Shown here piece after piece: positions 57,259 through 64,000 of a stretch of 64,000 bases of DNA. This stretch comes from Saccharopolyspora dendranthemae (GTDB taxonomy: Bacteria > Actinomycetota > Actinomycetes > Mycobacteriales > Pseudonocardiaceae): the NCBI RefSeq assembly GCF_007829955.1, contig NZ_VIWX01000002.1, positions 682,001 to 746,000 on the forward strand, read 5' to 3'. The position numbers and the translations under genes are program-made. The notes under the pieces were generated by a model. That model worked only from the letters and a program-made list of their open reading frames with translations. It was not told where the DNA came from and did not search any database. Each line of letters opens with the position of its first letter. Position 1 is the first letter of the stretch.

Positions 57259-58842
57259 TCAGATGCTTTCCGGTGTGCGTTCGGTGATCTGGGTTGCGGC
57301 GGGTTCGGCCACCGGCGGCGGTACGTCGGGTGGGAGGAATTCCGCGCGCAGGTCCTTCCAGAAGCCGACGGCGACTCCGATGAGGATCAGCAGGAACGGC
57401 GCCGAACTGACGATCACCATCTGCTGCAGCGATTCCAGACCTCCGGCGGCCAGCAGCGCGATCGCCGCCGCGCCGGTCACCGCGCCCCACAGGGCCAGCA
57501 CCCACGCGGGTGGGTGCTCGGTGCCGCGGCTGGTCAGCATGCTCAGCACGAAGGTGTTCGCGTCGGCTCCCGAGACGAAGAACAGGACGACGAGCACGAT
57601 CGTCACGATCGAGGTGATCGTCGGCAGCGGGAGCGACTGCAGGGTGGCGAAGAACGCCGAGTTCTCGTCCCCGGCCGCGGCCACCGCGATCTTGGTGCTG
57701 CCGATCAGGTCGCTGTGGATCGCGGTGCCGCCGAAGGCGGTGAACCAGAGGGAGAACACGACGCTGGGCACCAGCAGCACGCCCACGACGAACTCCCGGA
57801 TGGTGCGGCCGCGTGAGATCCGGGCCAGGAACACTCCCACGAACGCCGCCCAGGACAGCCACCAGGCGAGCATGAAGTAGGTCCAGGACTGCATGAAGTC
57901 GAGGTCGCCGCTGGCCGGGGTGATGAGGCTGGTGGACACCAGCTCGCTCACGTAGCGGCCGACCGACTGCACGTAGAGGTCGACGAGGTAGATCGTGGGC
58001 CCGACGACCAGGACGAACACGAACAGCAGCGCCCCCAGGCCCATGCTGGTCTCGGAGAGGAACCTGATCCCGCGGGCGACGCCGGTCAGCGCCGAGGCGG
58101 TGAACAGCAAGGTGATGACGGCGATGATCGCGAACTGCACCGGCGGTGAGTCGGGGACGCCGAACAGGGCCGTGAACCCGCCGTTGATCTGCAGCGCTCC
58201 CAGACCCAGCGAGGTCGTGGTGCCGAACAGGGTCGCCAGGACCGCGAACACGTCGATCGCCCCACCCGCGGGCCCGTCGGCGCGGTCACCGATCAGCGGC
58301 CGGAACAGGGCGCTGACCAGGCCGGGGCGGCCCTTGCGGAACATCGACCAGGACATCGCGAGGCCGACGACCGCGAAGATCCCCCAGGCGTGCAGTCCCC
58401 AGTCGAAGAAGGAGAACTGCATCGCCGTGACCGCCGCACCCGGCGTCATGGGCTGGGCCAGGCCGTGCGGCGGTTCGGCGAGGTGGGAGATCGGTTCGGT
58501 GACGCCGTAAGAGATGAGACCGATGCCCATCACGGCGGAGAGGATCATCGCGTACCAGGTGAGCCGCCGGAACGCCGGTCGCTCGTCGTCCCGGCCCAGG
58601 CGCAACCGCCCGTACCGGCTGCAGGCGAGGAATGCCAGGAAGGCCAGGAACCCGAGGGAGACCAGCAGGTAGGCCCAGCCGAATCCGGTCGTGATGCCGT
58701 CGAGCGCGGCGGAGCCGGCTCGGGACAGCGAGTCCCCCGCGGCCGCTCCCCACACGACGATGGCCAGCGCGAGCCCGAGTGAGACGTGCAGGACTGGGCC
58801 GGGCCGCCGATGTTCGGGCGGCGCGGACGGTGAATCAGACAA
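57259..58842 (-). CDS. BCCT-family betaine/choline/carnitine transporter
   Basis: 527 residues from the TTG at 58842, which has GGAG 8 nt upstream and gives the family length; the frame stays open to 59019 but the extra 59 residues are low-complexity. Twelve membrane segments. The signature SWTYFMLAWWLSWAAFVGVFLARISRGRTIREFVVGVL is intact, with the Trp-rich box, and GISYGV-type glycine helix residues appear in GIGLISYGVTEPISHLAEPP. It imports glycine betaine, choline or similar quaternary amines with Na+ or H+ for osmoprotection or nutrition. The gap 58843-59091 shows no gene. Confidence 0.95.
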   Translation of the reverse strand: MSDSPSAPPEHRRPGPVLHVSLGLALAIVVWGAAAGDSLSRAGSAALDGITTGFGWAYLLVSLGFLAFLAFLACSRYGRLRLGRDDERPAFRRLTWYAMILSAVMGIGLISYGVTEPISHLAEPPHGLAQPMTPGAAVTAMQFSFFDWGLHAWGIFAVVGLAMSWSMFRKGRPGLVSALFRPLIGDRADGPAGGAIDVFAVLATLFGTTTSLGLGALQINGGFTALFGVPDSPPVQFAIIAVITLLFTASALTGVARGIRFLSETSMGLGALLFVFVLVVGPTIYLVDLYVQSVGRYVSELVSTSLITPASGDLDFMQSWTYFMLAWWLSWAAFVGVFLARISRGRTIREFVVGVLLVPSVVFSLWFTAFGGTAIHSDLIGSTKIAVAAAGDENSAFFATLQSLPLPTITSIVTIVLVVLFFVSGADANTFVLSMLTSRGTEHPPAWVLALWGAVTGAAAIALLAAGGLESLQQMVIVSSAPFLLILIGVAVGFWKDLRAEFLPPDVPPPVAEPAATQITERTPESI

Positions 58843-59091
58843 TCGGTGACTCCGTGAGCTGGCTGAGGGAAGAGGTGCGGGGACCTCTGCGGAAGCCGCG
58901 CGGCGCGGCCGTGGGGACACGGCTGACGGCTGAGATGGCGCGAAGGGCTCGGCTGCGAGGGACGCGTGCGCTGGGGTTGTTGTGCTGTCGGGCTCGGCGA
59001 CAGCGTTCACACTGGTCAAGGCTGGCCGGAGCGGGTACCGAGTCTACGCGGGAGCCTCGCGCCCGCGGCACCCGCATCGCGCAGCGGCGGT

Positions 59092-59730
59092 TCAGCCGCC
59101 GGTGGCGACCAGCGCGATGAAGACCAGGCACACGATGATGTTGACCAGCCAGCTGTGGTCGTTCATCCAGTCCCGGACCGCGGGCATCGCGGTGACGGCG
59201 CGCTTGTGGAACAGCACGTACAGCAGCAGGGGGAGCGCGGCGACCAGGAGCGTGACGCCGATGAAGGGCAGAGCCGCCCCGAACCCGGCCTTGTGGTGCT
59301 CGAGGTTCGCCCCCACGGTCAGCATCACCACGATGTCCGACGGCATCGCCACGACGACCAGCAAGCCGGTCTTCAAGCCGGTGGCAGGAGTGGCCGACAG
59401 CAGCGTGCCCAGCCACTTCGGCGGTTCCGCGGTCCTGCGGCCCAGGAAGTTCTTCACCGCGAGCAGCGCCAGCACGCAGACCAGGGCGATCTGGATCGCC
59501 TTGCCGACGGTGCCCGAGGAGTGCGAGTCGCCGCTCGCGGGGAGCGCGTTGCCCAGCAGCGCCGCCAGCTCGCGGGCGATGCCCACACCGGCGAGGACGG
59601 CGACCAGGACGCCCGACAGGAACGCCAGCGACACCCGGATCGGGCGTCCGGTGGTCACGAACGCGATGGCGGACATGATCTGCGGCCCGGCCATCATCGT
59701 GATCGCCAGCGGCAGGACTTGAAGGCTCAC
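59092..59730 (-). CDS. GAP-family membrane protein (Sap/peptidoglycolipid-addressing type)
   Basis: 212 residues; GTG start with GGGAG upstream. Six membrane segments in a LysE-like layout: LQVLPLAITMMAGPQIMSAIAFVTTGRPIRVSLAFLSGVLVAVLAGVGIA, then LVCVLALLAVKNFLGRR, TGLKTGLLVVVAMPSDIVVMLTVG and the C-terminal pair. Mycobacterial relatives export surface glycolipids. Here a lipid or small-molecule exporter is likely. It follows the DUF7144-type gene with a strong hairpin in between. Confidence 0.85.
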   Translation of the reverse strand: MSLQVLPLAITMMAGPQIMSAIAFVTTGRPIRVSLAFLSGVLVAVLAGVGIARELAALLGNALPASGDSHSSGTVGKAIQIALVCVLALLAVKNFLGRRTAEPPKWLGTLLSATPATGLKTGLLVVVAMPSDIVVMLTVGANLEHHKAGFGAALPFIGVTLLVAALPLLLYVLFHKRAVTAMPAVRDWMNDHSWLVNIIVCLVFIALVATGG

Positions 59731-59768
59731 GGCTCACTCCCTCGCCCGTCGCGGCTGCGGGGTGCTGG

Positions 59769-59804
59769 GAGGGCGGGCCCCGCACCGCTGCGGGGCCCGC
59801 CCTC
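59769..59804 (-). terminator. 15-bp perfect hairpin terminator
   Basis: Arms 59769-59783 and 59790-59804 are perfectly complementary over 15 bp with a 6-nt loop, just after the small membrane protein gene stop. Confidence 0.8.
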
Positions 59805-59810
59805 GTCCGT

Positions 59811-60218
59811 TCAGCTGCGCAACTCCCTGCCGTGGGCCACCAGGGCGTAGATCACCACGACGTCGAGCACGATGACGATCGCCGACCACAGGGGGTAGGC
59901 GGGGAAGAAGGCGATGTTGGCGAGGACGCTGAGCACGGCCAGCGCGACGGCCAGCGCCCGGGCCCAGGTCTTGCCGCTCATCACGCCGATGCCGGCGGCG
60001 GCGAGCACCACCCCCATGATCAGGAAGCTGATGCCGACGCCACCCATCCCGACCTGCACCGCCGTCCCCGAGGGCACGAGGTACACCGAGCCGGACTGCG
60101 AGAGCGCGAGCAGGCCGTTGATGAACTGGACGATCCCGCCCGCCACCATGACCAGGGCTCCGAAGTAGATCCATCCGACCCATCCCGTGCGCGCCGGGTG
60201 GGCTCCATGCGTAGCCAT
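59811..60218 (-). CDS. Small four-helix membrane protein (DUF7144-like)
   Basis: 135 residues; ATG with GAGGAG upstream. Four hydrophobic segments: GWIYFGALVMVAGGIVQFINGLLAL, GMGGVGISFLIMGVVLAAAGIGVM, ALAVALAVLSVLANIAF and WSAIVIVLDVVVIYALVAHG. The pattern G-W-[IV]-x-F-[AG]-G-x-x-[ML]-x-x-x-G with a closing YALVAHG-type end is that of actinomycete DUF7144 proteins of unknown function. It is divergent from the large flavoprotein gene; 262 nt lie between them. Confidence 0.85.
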   Translation of the reverse strand: MATHGAHPARTGWVGWIYFGALVMVAGGIVQFINGLLALSQSGSVYLVPSGTAVQVGMGGVGISFLIMGVVLAAAGIGVMSGKTWARALAVALAVLSVLANIAFFPAYPLWSAIVIVLDVVVIYALVAHGRELRS

Positions 60219-60480
60219 AGCGAACTCCTCAACCGTGGGTCACTGCTGCCGGGGCGGCGGACCTCGACGATCTGCCACCTGCTCCACACTGTTCGCGGTC
60301 CCACCGGGATCACCAGAGCCGAAAGCCCTTCCCCGACGCCGGGCGGCGGTGGTGCGGTGGGGCGGGTGTTCGTGCGCGCCGCTGACGATCCGAGTCGGTA
60401 CGGTGCAGCACGAGATCCACGCGGCCCCGCGTCGCGCCCAACGGCCACCGTCGGCCCTGTTGTGCGAAGGAACCACTGAG

Positions 60481-63432
60481 ATGACCGATTCCGCCGCCCG
60501 TCCGGTCTCCGACGCTGGAACGCCGCACCGAGTCGATGCGCGCGAACCGGCCTCGGCGTTGCTGCAGGCGCTCGCGGAGGCCGGAGTCGAGGCCGAGCAC
60601 TCGGCGCGGCGGCGTGCCGAGTACTCCTACGACGCGTCGAACTACCGGGTCGAACCGCTCGCGGTCGTGTTCCCGCGCAACCCCGACGACGTGATCGCGG
60701 CGGCCTCGGCGTGCCGGGAGAGCGGCACGCCGCTGATCTCCCGGGGCGGCGGGACGTCGATGGCGGGCAACGCCGTGGGACCCGGTCTGGTCCTGGACTT
60801 CTCGCGGTACATGGACCGGGTGCTGGCCATCGACGAGGACGCCGCGACGGTCGACGTCGAGCCGGGTGTCGTCCTCGCGACGCTGTCGCGCGAGGTCGAG
60901 CGCGCCACGGACGGCAGGCGGACGTTCGCGCCGGACCCGTCGTCGAAGAGTCGCGCGACGGTCGGGGGTGCGATCGGCAACGACGCGTGCGGCAACCACT
61001 CCGTGCGCTACGGGCGGACATCGGACCACGTCGCGGAGATCGACCTGATCACGTCGGACTTGGCACGCCTGACGGCGACCGAATCGGGTTTGCGGGCCAC
61101 CGATCCGGCCGATTCGCGCTCCGCGGCCCGCGCCGAGGAGCTCACCACCTCGCTGGAGGGGCTGGCGCGCGAGCACCTGAGCGCTTTCCGGCTCGAACTC
61201 GGCCGCATCCCGCGGCAGGTCTCGGGTTATCACCTGGAGAACCTGCTGCCGGAGAAGTTCAACGTCGCCCGCGCGGTCGTCGGCTCCGAGGGGACGTGGG
61301 CGGTGATCGTCGGTGCTCGCATGAAGCTCGTTCCCAAGCCCGCCAGCGCACTGCTGGTGTGCCTCGGCTACCGGGACGTGGTGGAGGCGGCCCGGGACGT
61401 GCCCGCGATCCTGGAGTTCTCGCCTGCCGCGGTCGAGGGCACCGACGAGGCGATCGTGTCCACGATGCGTCACCGGCGGGGGCCGGACTCGGTGCTCGGG
61501 CTGCCCGACGGGCAGGCGTGGCTGTTCGTGGACCTCGACGGGGACGACCCGGATTCGGTCAGCGCTCAGGCGGACCGGCTGCTGGAGCGGCTCGGCGAGA
61601 ACGGCCGACTCGTGCAGGGCCGCAAGGCCGCCGACCCCGCGGAACGTGCGTCGCTGTGGCGGGTTCGCGAGGACGGCGCCGGGCTTTCCTCCCGGCTGGC
61701 GTCCGGCGGCGAGTCGTGGCCGGGATGGGAGGACGCGGCCGTCGCACCGGAAGGGCTCGCCGACTACCTGGCCGATCTGCGCGAGTTGCTGGACTCCCAC
61801 GGGCTGACCGGGGTGATGTACGGGCACTTCGGCGCCGGCTGCATGCACATCCGCATCACCTACGACCTGCGCACCGAAGAGGGCCGCGCGGTGTTCCGGG
61901 AGTTCACCCGGCAGGCCGCGGAACTCGTGGTGCGGCACGGCGGTTCGCTCTCCGGTGAGCACGGCGACGGACGCGCTCGATCGGAGATGCTGTCCATCAT
62001 GTACTCGCCGGAGGTGCTGGCCGCCTTCGCCGAGTGCCGCCGGTTGTGGGACCCCGCAGGCATTTTGAACCCGGGGTCGGTGACGGACCCGGATCCGATC
62101 GACGCGCATCTCGCGCTCGCGGGCGTGCCGGATCGGGAGTGGCGCACGAGTTTCGACCTGAGCCCTGCGTCGTCGGAGCGGGATCCGTGGGTGCACGCGG
62201 TGCAGGGGTGCATCGGCGTGGGCCGGTGCCGCGCGGACAGCGGTGGCGTGATGTGCCCGAGCTACCGGGCCACGCGCGATGAGAAGGACTCGACGCGGGG
62301 ACGCGCCCGGGTGTTGCAGGACGTGGTCCGGGGTGCGCGCACGGTCGAGGAGGGCTGGCGGTCCGAGGAGGTCCGAGAAGCGCTGGACCTGTGCCTGTCG
62401 TGCAAGGCGTGCGCGACGGATTGCCCGACCGGCGTGGACATGGCCACCTACAAGTCGGAGTTCTTCGACCACTACTACCGCGGCAGGATCCGGCCGCGGT
62501 CGCACTACTCGCTCGGCTGGCTGCCGCGCGTGCTGAAGCTGACCGGACGTCTGTCGGGCGTGGTCAACGCCGTGCTGGCGACCAAGGTGGGCAAGGTCGC
62601 TGCGGCCGCGGGCGGCCTCACGACCAAGCGCGCGCTGCCGCGCTTCGCCGGTGCGGGGGAGTGGCGCCGCGAGGTCGCGGCCGAGGACCGCGCGGACGGC
62701 TCGGCGGTGCTGTTCGTGGACACCTTCACGCGCGGCTTCCGGCCCGAGGTCGCGGGCGCGGCCTCCCGCGTCCTGCGTGATGCGGGCGACACCGTCTCCT
62801 GCACGGCCGACGCCTGCTGCGGCCTGACCTGGATCTCCACCGGTCAGCTCGGCACCGCCAAGCGCCTGCTGGCGAAGGCGGCCGAGACCCTGGACGACGG
62901 GACGGATCGGCCGATCGTCGTGGTCGAGCCGAGCTGCGCCGCCGCGCTGCGCAAGGACCTGCCCGAGCTCGTGCACACCGAGCAGGCCAAGCGCGTCGCC
63001 TCCCGCGTGCGCAGCTTCGCCTCGCACGTCGCCGACCGCGTCTCGGCGGGCTGGAAGCCGTCCCCGGCCGAGCCCGCTCCCGCACGCGCCGTCCTGCAGA
63101 CGCACTGCCACGAGCACTCGGTGTTCGGCGCGTCGGCGCAGCGCAAGGCGCTGGAAGCAGCCGGCGTCCGCGACGTCGTGGACGCCACCGGGTGCTGCGG
63201 TGTCGCGGGCAACTTCGGCTTCGAAGCCGAGCACTACGACGTGAGCATGCAGGTGGCGGAGAACGCCCTGGCCCCGGCCTTGCGCTCCACCGGGCACAAG
63301 GAGGCCGTGCTCACCGACGGCTTCTCCTGCGCCAGGCAGGTCGACCAGCTCGCCCCTTCCAGGCCGGGCCTGCACCTCGCTCAGCTCCTCGACCCGGGAA
63401 CCGCTGGGCGGGAACGGGGTTCGCGCGGCTGA
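60481..63432 (+). CDS. Fused FAD/4Fe-4S D-lactate dehydrogenase-type oxidoreductase
   Basis: 983 residues; ATG with GAAGGA upstream. Residues about 50-530 form a PCMH-type FAD domain and cap (LISRGGGTSMAGNAVGPGLVLDFSRYM, FAPDPSSKSRATVGGAIGNDACGNHS, YGHFGAGCMHIRITYDL, GEHGDGRARSEML). Next is a GlpC-like 4Fe-4S ferredoxin part (CIGVGRCRADSGGVMCPSY and CLSCKACATDCPTGVD), then a CCG domain with ADACCGLTWI and DATGCCGVAGNFG. This is the YdiJ/Dld-II arrangement: oxidation of D-lactate, D-2-hydroxyglutarate or a related 2-hydroxy acid at the membrane face, passing electrons to quinone. It is larger than simple D-LDH but usual for this fused class. Confidence 0.95.
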   Translation: MTDSAARPVSDAGTPHRVDAREPASALLQALAEAGVEAEHSARRRAEYSYDASNYRVEPLAVVFPRNPDDVIAAASACRESGTPLISRGGGTSMAGNAVGPGLVLDFSRYMDRVLAIDEDAATVDVEPGVVLATLSREVERATDGRRTFAPDPSSKSRATVGGAIGNDACGNHSVRYGRTSDHVAEIDLITSDLARLTATESGLRATDPADSRSAARAEELTTSLEGLAREHLSAFRLELGRIPRQVSGYHLENLLPEKFNVARAVVGSEGTWAVIVGARMKLVPKPASALLVCLGYRDVVEAARDVPAILEFSPAAVEGTDEAIVSTMRHRRGPDSVLGLPDGQAWLFVDLDGDDPDSVSAQADRLLERLGENGRLVQGRKAADPAERASLWRVREDGAGLSSRLASGGESWPGWEDAAVAPEGLADYLADLRELLDSHGLTGVMYGHFGAGCMHIRITYDLRTEEGRAVFREFTRQAAELVVRHGGSLSGEHGDGRARSEMLSIMYSPEVLAAFAECRRLWDPAGILNPGSVTDPDPIDAHLALAGVPDREWRTSFDLSPASSERDPWVHAVQGCIGVGRCRADSGGVMCPSYRATRDEKDSTRGRARVLQDVVRGARTVEEGWRSEEVREALDLCLSCKACATDCPTGVDMATYKSEFFDHYYRGRIRPRSHYSLGWLPRVLKLTGRLSGVVNAVLATKVGKVAAAAGGLTTKRALPRFAGAGEWRREVAAEDRADGSAVLFVDTFTRGFRPEVAGAASRVLRDAGDTVSCTADACCGLTWISTGQLGTAKRLLAKAAETLDDGTDRPIVVVEPSCAAALRKDLPELVHTEQAKRVASRVRSFASHVADRVSAGWKPSPAEPAPARAVLQTHCHEHSVFGASAQRKALEAAGVRDVVDATGCCGVAGNFGFEAEHYDVSMQVAENALAPALRSTGHKEAVLTDGFSCARQVDQLAPSRPGLHLAQLLDPGTAGRERGSRG

Positions 63433-63577
63433 GAACCGGCCTCAGGACGTGGTGTCGGCGACGCGGCAGGCGGTCATGCGCCTGCCGCGGTCGATGGGTT
63501 CGGTGCTGCGGGTGAACCTCGAGTGGGCGACCGCTCCGTCCCAGATGAGCTGGAACTGGCGCTGAGGTGATCCGGCG

Positions 63578-64000
63578 TCAGGACGCGGGTGGTCGCGGGT
63601 AGTGGGCCGCGGTCGTCCCGCCGAGCGGAGTGGGGTCGAGACCGAGCTTGCGGTGGTCCCAGGAGCGGGTGCGCTGCACGTCCAGGCGGACCGCCACGCG
63701 CTTGTGGAGCATGTACTCCACGAGCGGCTTCACCTCGTCGGTGTAGGGGCCGTGGTAGCGCTCCCACATGTTGACGCCTACGGCCCACAGCGCGTCCGGG
63801 TCCTCGACGATCTCCGCGCGTCCTTCCAAGGAGACGCCGCGCAGCGTGTCGTAGGTGAGTCCGTCCTCGATCAGGACCGTGACCCGCGGATCGCGGCGGA
63901 TGTTGACCGCCTTCTGCGCCTTCGCCTTGGTCTCGAACCAGATGACGCCGTCGAGGAGCGCGAACCACATCGCGACGGTGTGCGGGTGCCCGGTGCCGCT
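63578..64000 (-). CDS. PPOX-fold (pyridoxamine 5'-phosphate oxidase-like) protein, 5' end cut
   Basis: About 140 residues are visible; the frame stays open to the window edge, reading SGTGHPHTVAMWFALLDGVIWFETKAKAQKAVNIRRDPRVTVLIEDG, the start of a split-barrel flavin or F420-binding domain (G-x-P-H-x-V-x-M-W-F). LRGVSLEGRAEIVED and the C-terminal VRLDVQRTRSWDHRKLG follow. Such proteins are FMN- or F420-dependent reductases in actinomycetes. Between it and the lactate dehydrogenase gene (63433-63577) only a short open frame without support exists. Confidence 0.88.
   Translation of the reverse strand, partial: SGTGHPHTVAMWFALLDGVIWFETKAKAQKAVNIRRDPRVTVLIEDGLTYDTLRGVSLEGRAEIVEDPDALWAVGVNMWERYHGPYTDEVKPLVEYMLHKRVAVRLDVQRTRSWDHRKLGLDPTPLGGTTAAHYPRPPAS

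Noticed and set aside
58843..59019. N-terminal extension of the BCCT transporter
   Set aside because: The 59 extra residues are Pro/Ser/Ala-rich, not seen in the family, and no ribosome site supports the upstream start, whereas GGAG precedes the TTG at 58842.
60310..63375. A 1021-codon open frame antiparallel to the fused lactate dehydrogenase-type gene
   Set aside because: It is the mirror of GC-rich third positions in the real gene, rich in Arg, Gly, Pro and His, with no domain; the sense protein has complete FAD and Fe-S motifs.
63441..63577. Short minus-strand frame ending LIWDGAVAHSRFTRSTEPIDRGRRMTACRVADTTS (read as two parts)
   Set aside because: Composition is plausible for protein, but it is only about 50 codons, has no clear start or ribosome site, and I do not recognise it; it could be a gene remnant, too weak to list.

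Overview
The window reads as chromosome of a high-GC actinomycete. Coding frames have the usual GC-rich third position, GTG and TTG starts are common, and the families present (Acg-type nitroreductase, SPW membrane protein, DUF3040, CGNR, mycofactocin-type oxidoreductases, KstR-type operators) are typical of Actinobacteria. Saccharopolyspora, Amycolatopsis or another Pseudonocardiaceae genus is plausible, but that is inference. I see no insertion sequence, integrase, CRISPR array, tRNA or rRNA. About 58 protein genes are supported, including one cut by each window edge.

Layout. 0-7.4 kb: a truncated ATP-grasp ligase and a 675-residue partner with an apparent Cys-His-Asn triad; then a signalling group (STAS protein, SpoIIE-type phosphatase, MarR regulator, small membrane protein, FHA protein, SPW protein). 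7.4-10.1 kb: metE with a cobalamin riboswitch leader. 10.5-25.4 kb: membrane and stress genes (DUF418, MpaB-like, universal stress protein, photolyase), a pair of lipid or steroid catabolic genes behind KstR-like operators, a second FHA paralogue, and a terpene-like trio (mycofactocin-type SDR, thioesterase, limonene-monooxygenase-like flavoprotein). 25.5-31.7 kb: a GlpP-type antiterminator, FGGY kinase, FAD-linked oxidase, SDR and divergent sodium/solute symporter, matching the gene content of the uncharacterised E. coli ygcP/E/U/W cluster. Its leader carries a terminator and a competing hairpin.

31.7-48.8 kb: several small catabolic units, each with its own regulator: PEP-mutase/CMD/VOC with TetR; flavin monooxygenase and acyl-CoA ligase; MFS with GntR/FCD; lactonase and mycofactocin-type alcohol dehydrogenase divergent from a PrpD/acyl-CoA dehydrogenase/GntR/CoA-transferase operon; and a CGNR regulator facing an MFS exporter. 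48.8-54.6 kb: a mirrored sugar or cyclitol locus with two xylose-isomerase-like proteins, two Gfo/Idh/MocA dehydrogenases and an MFS carrier. 54.8-64 kb: enoyl-CoA hydratase, a GT-C-like membrane protein, a BCCT transporter, a GAP-family protein, a small membrane protein, a fused D-lactate-dehydrogenase-type flavoprotein/Fe-S enzyme, and a truncated PPOX-fold protein.

The strongest leads are: (1) the ATP-grasp plus papain-like pair; (2) the ygc-like cluster with an antitermination leader; (3) a GTTGCC-N4-GTTGCC direct repeat shared by two sugar loci 20 kb apart; (4) a TTGCC-N4-GGCAA operator set around the MarR/STAS/SpoIIE group; and (5) the mirrored TTGGCCGTACAT sites between the alcohol dehydrogenase and PrpD operons. 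All assignments come from reading the sequence and recalling families; no database search was run.
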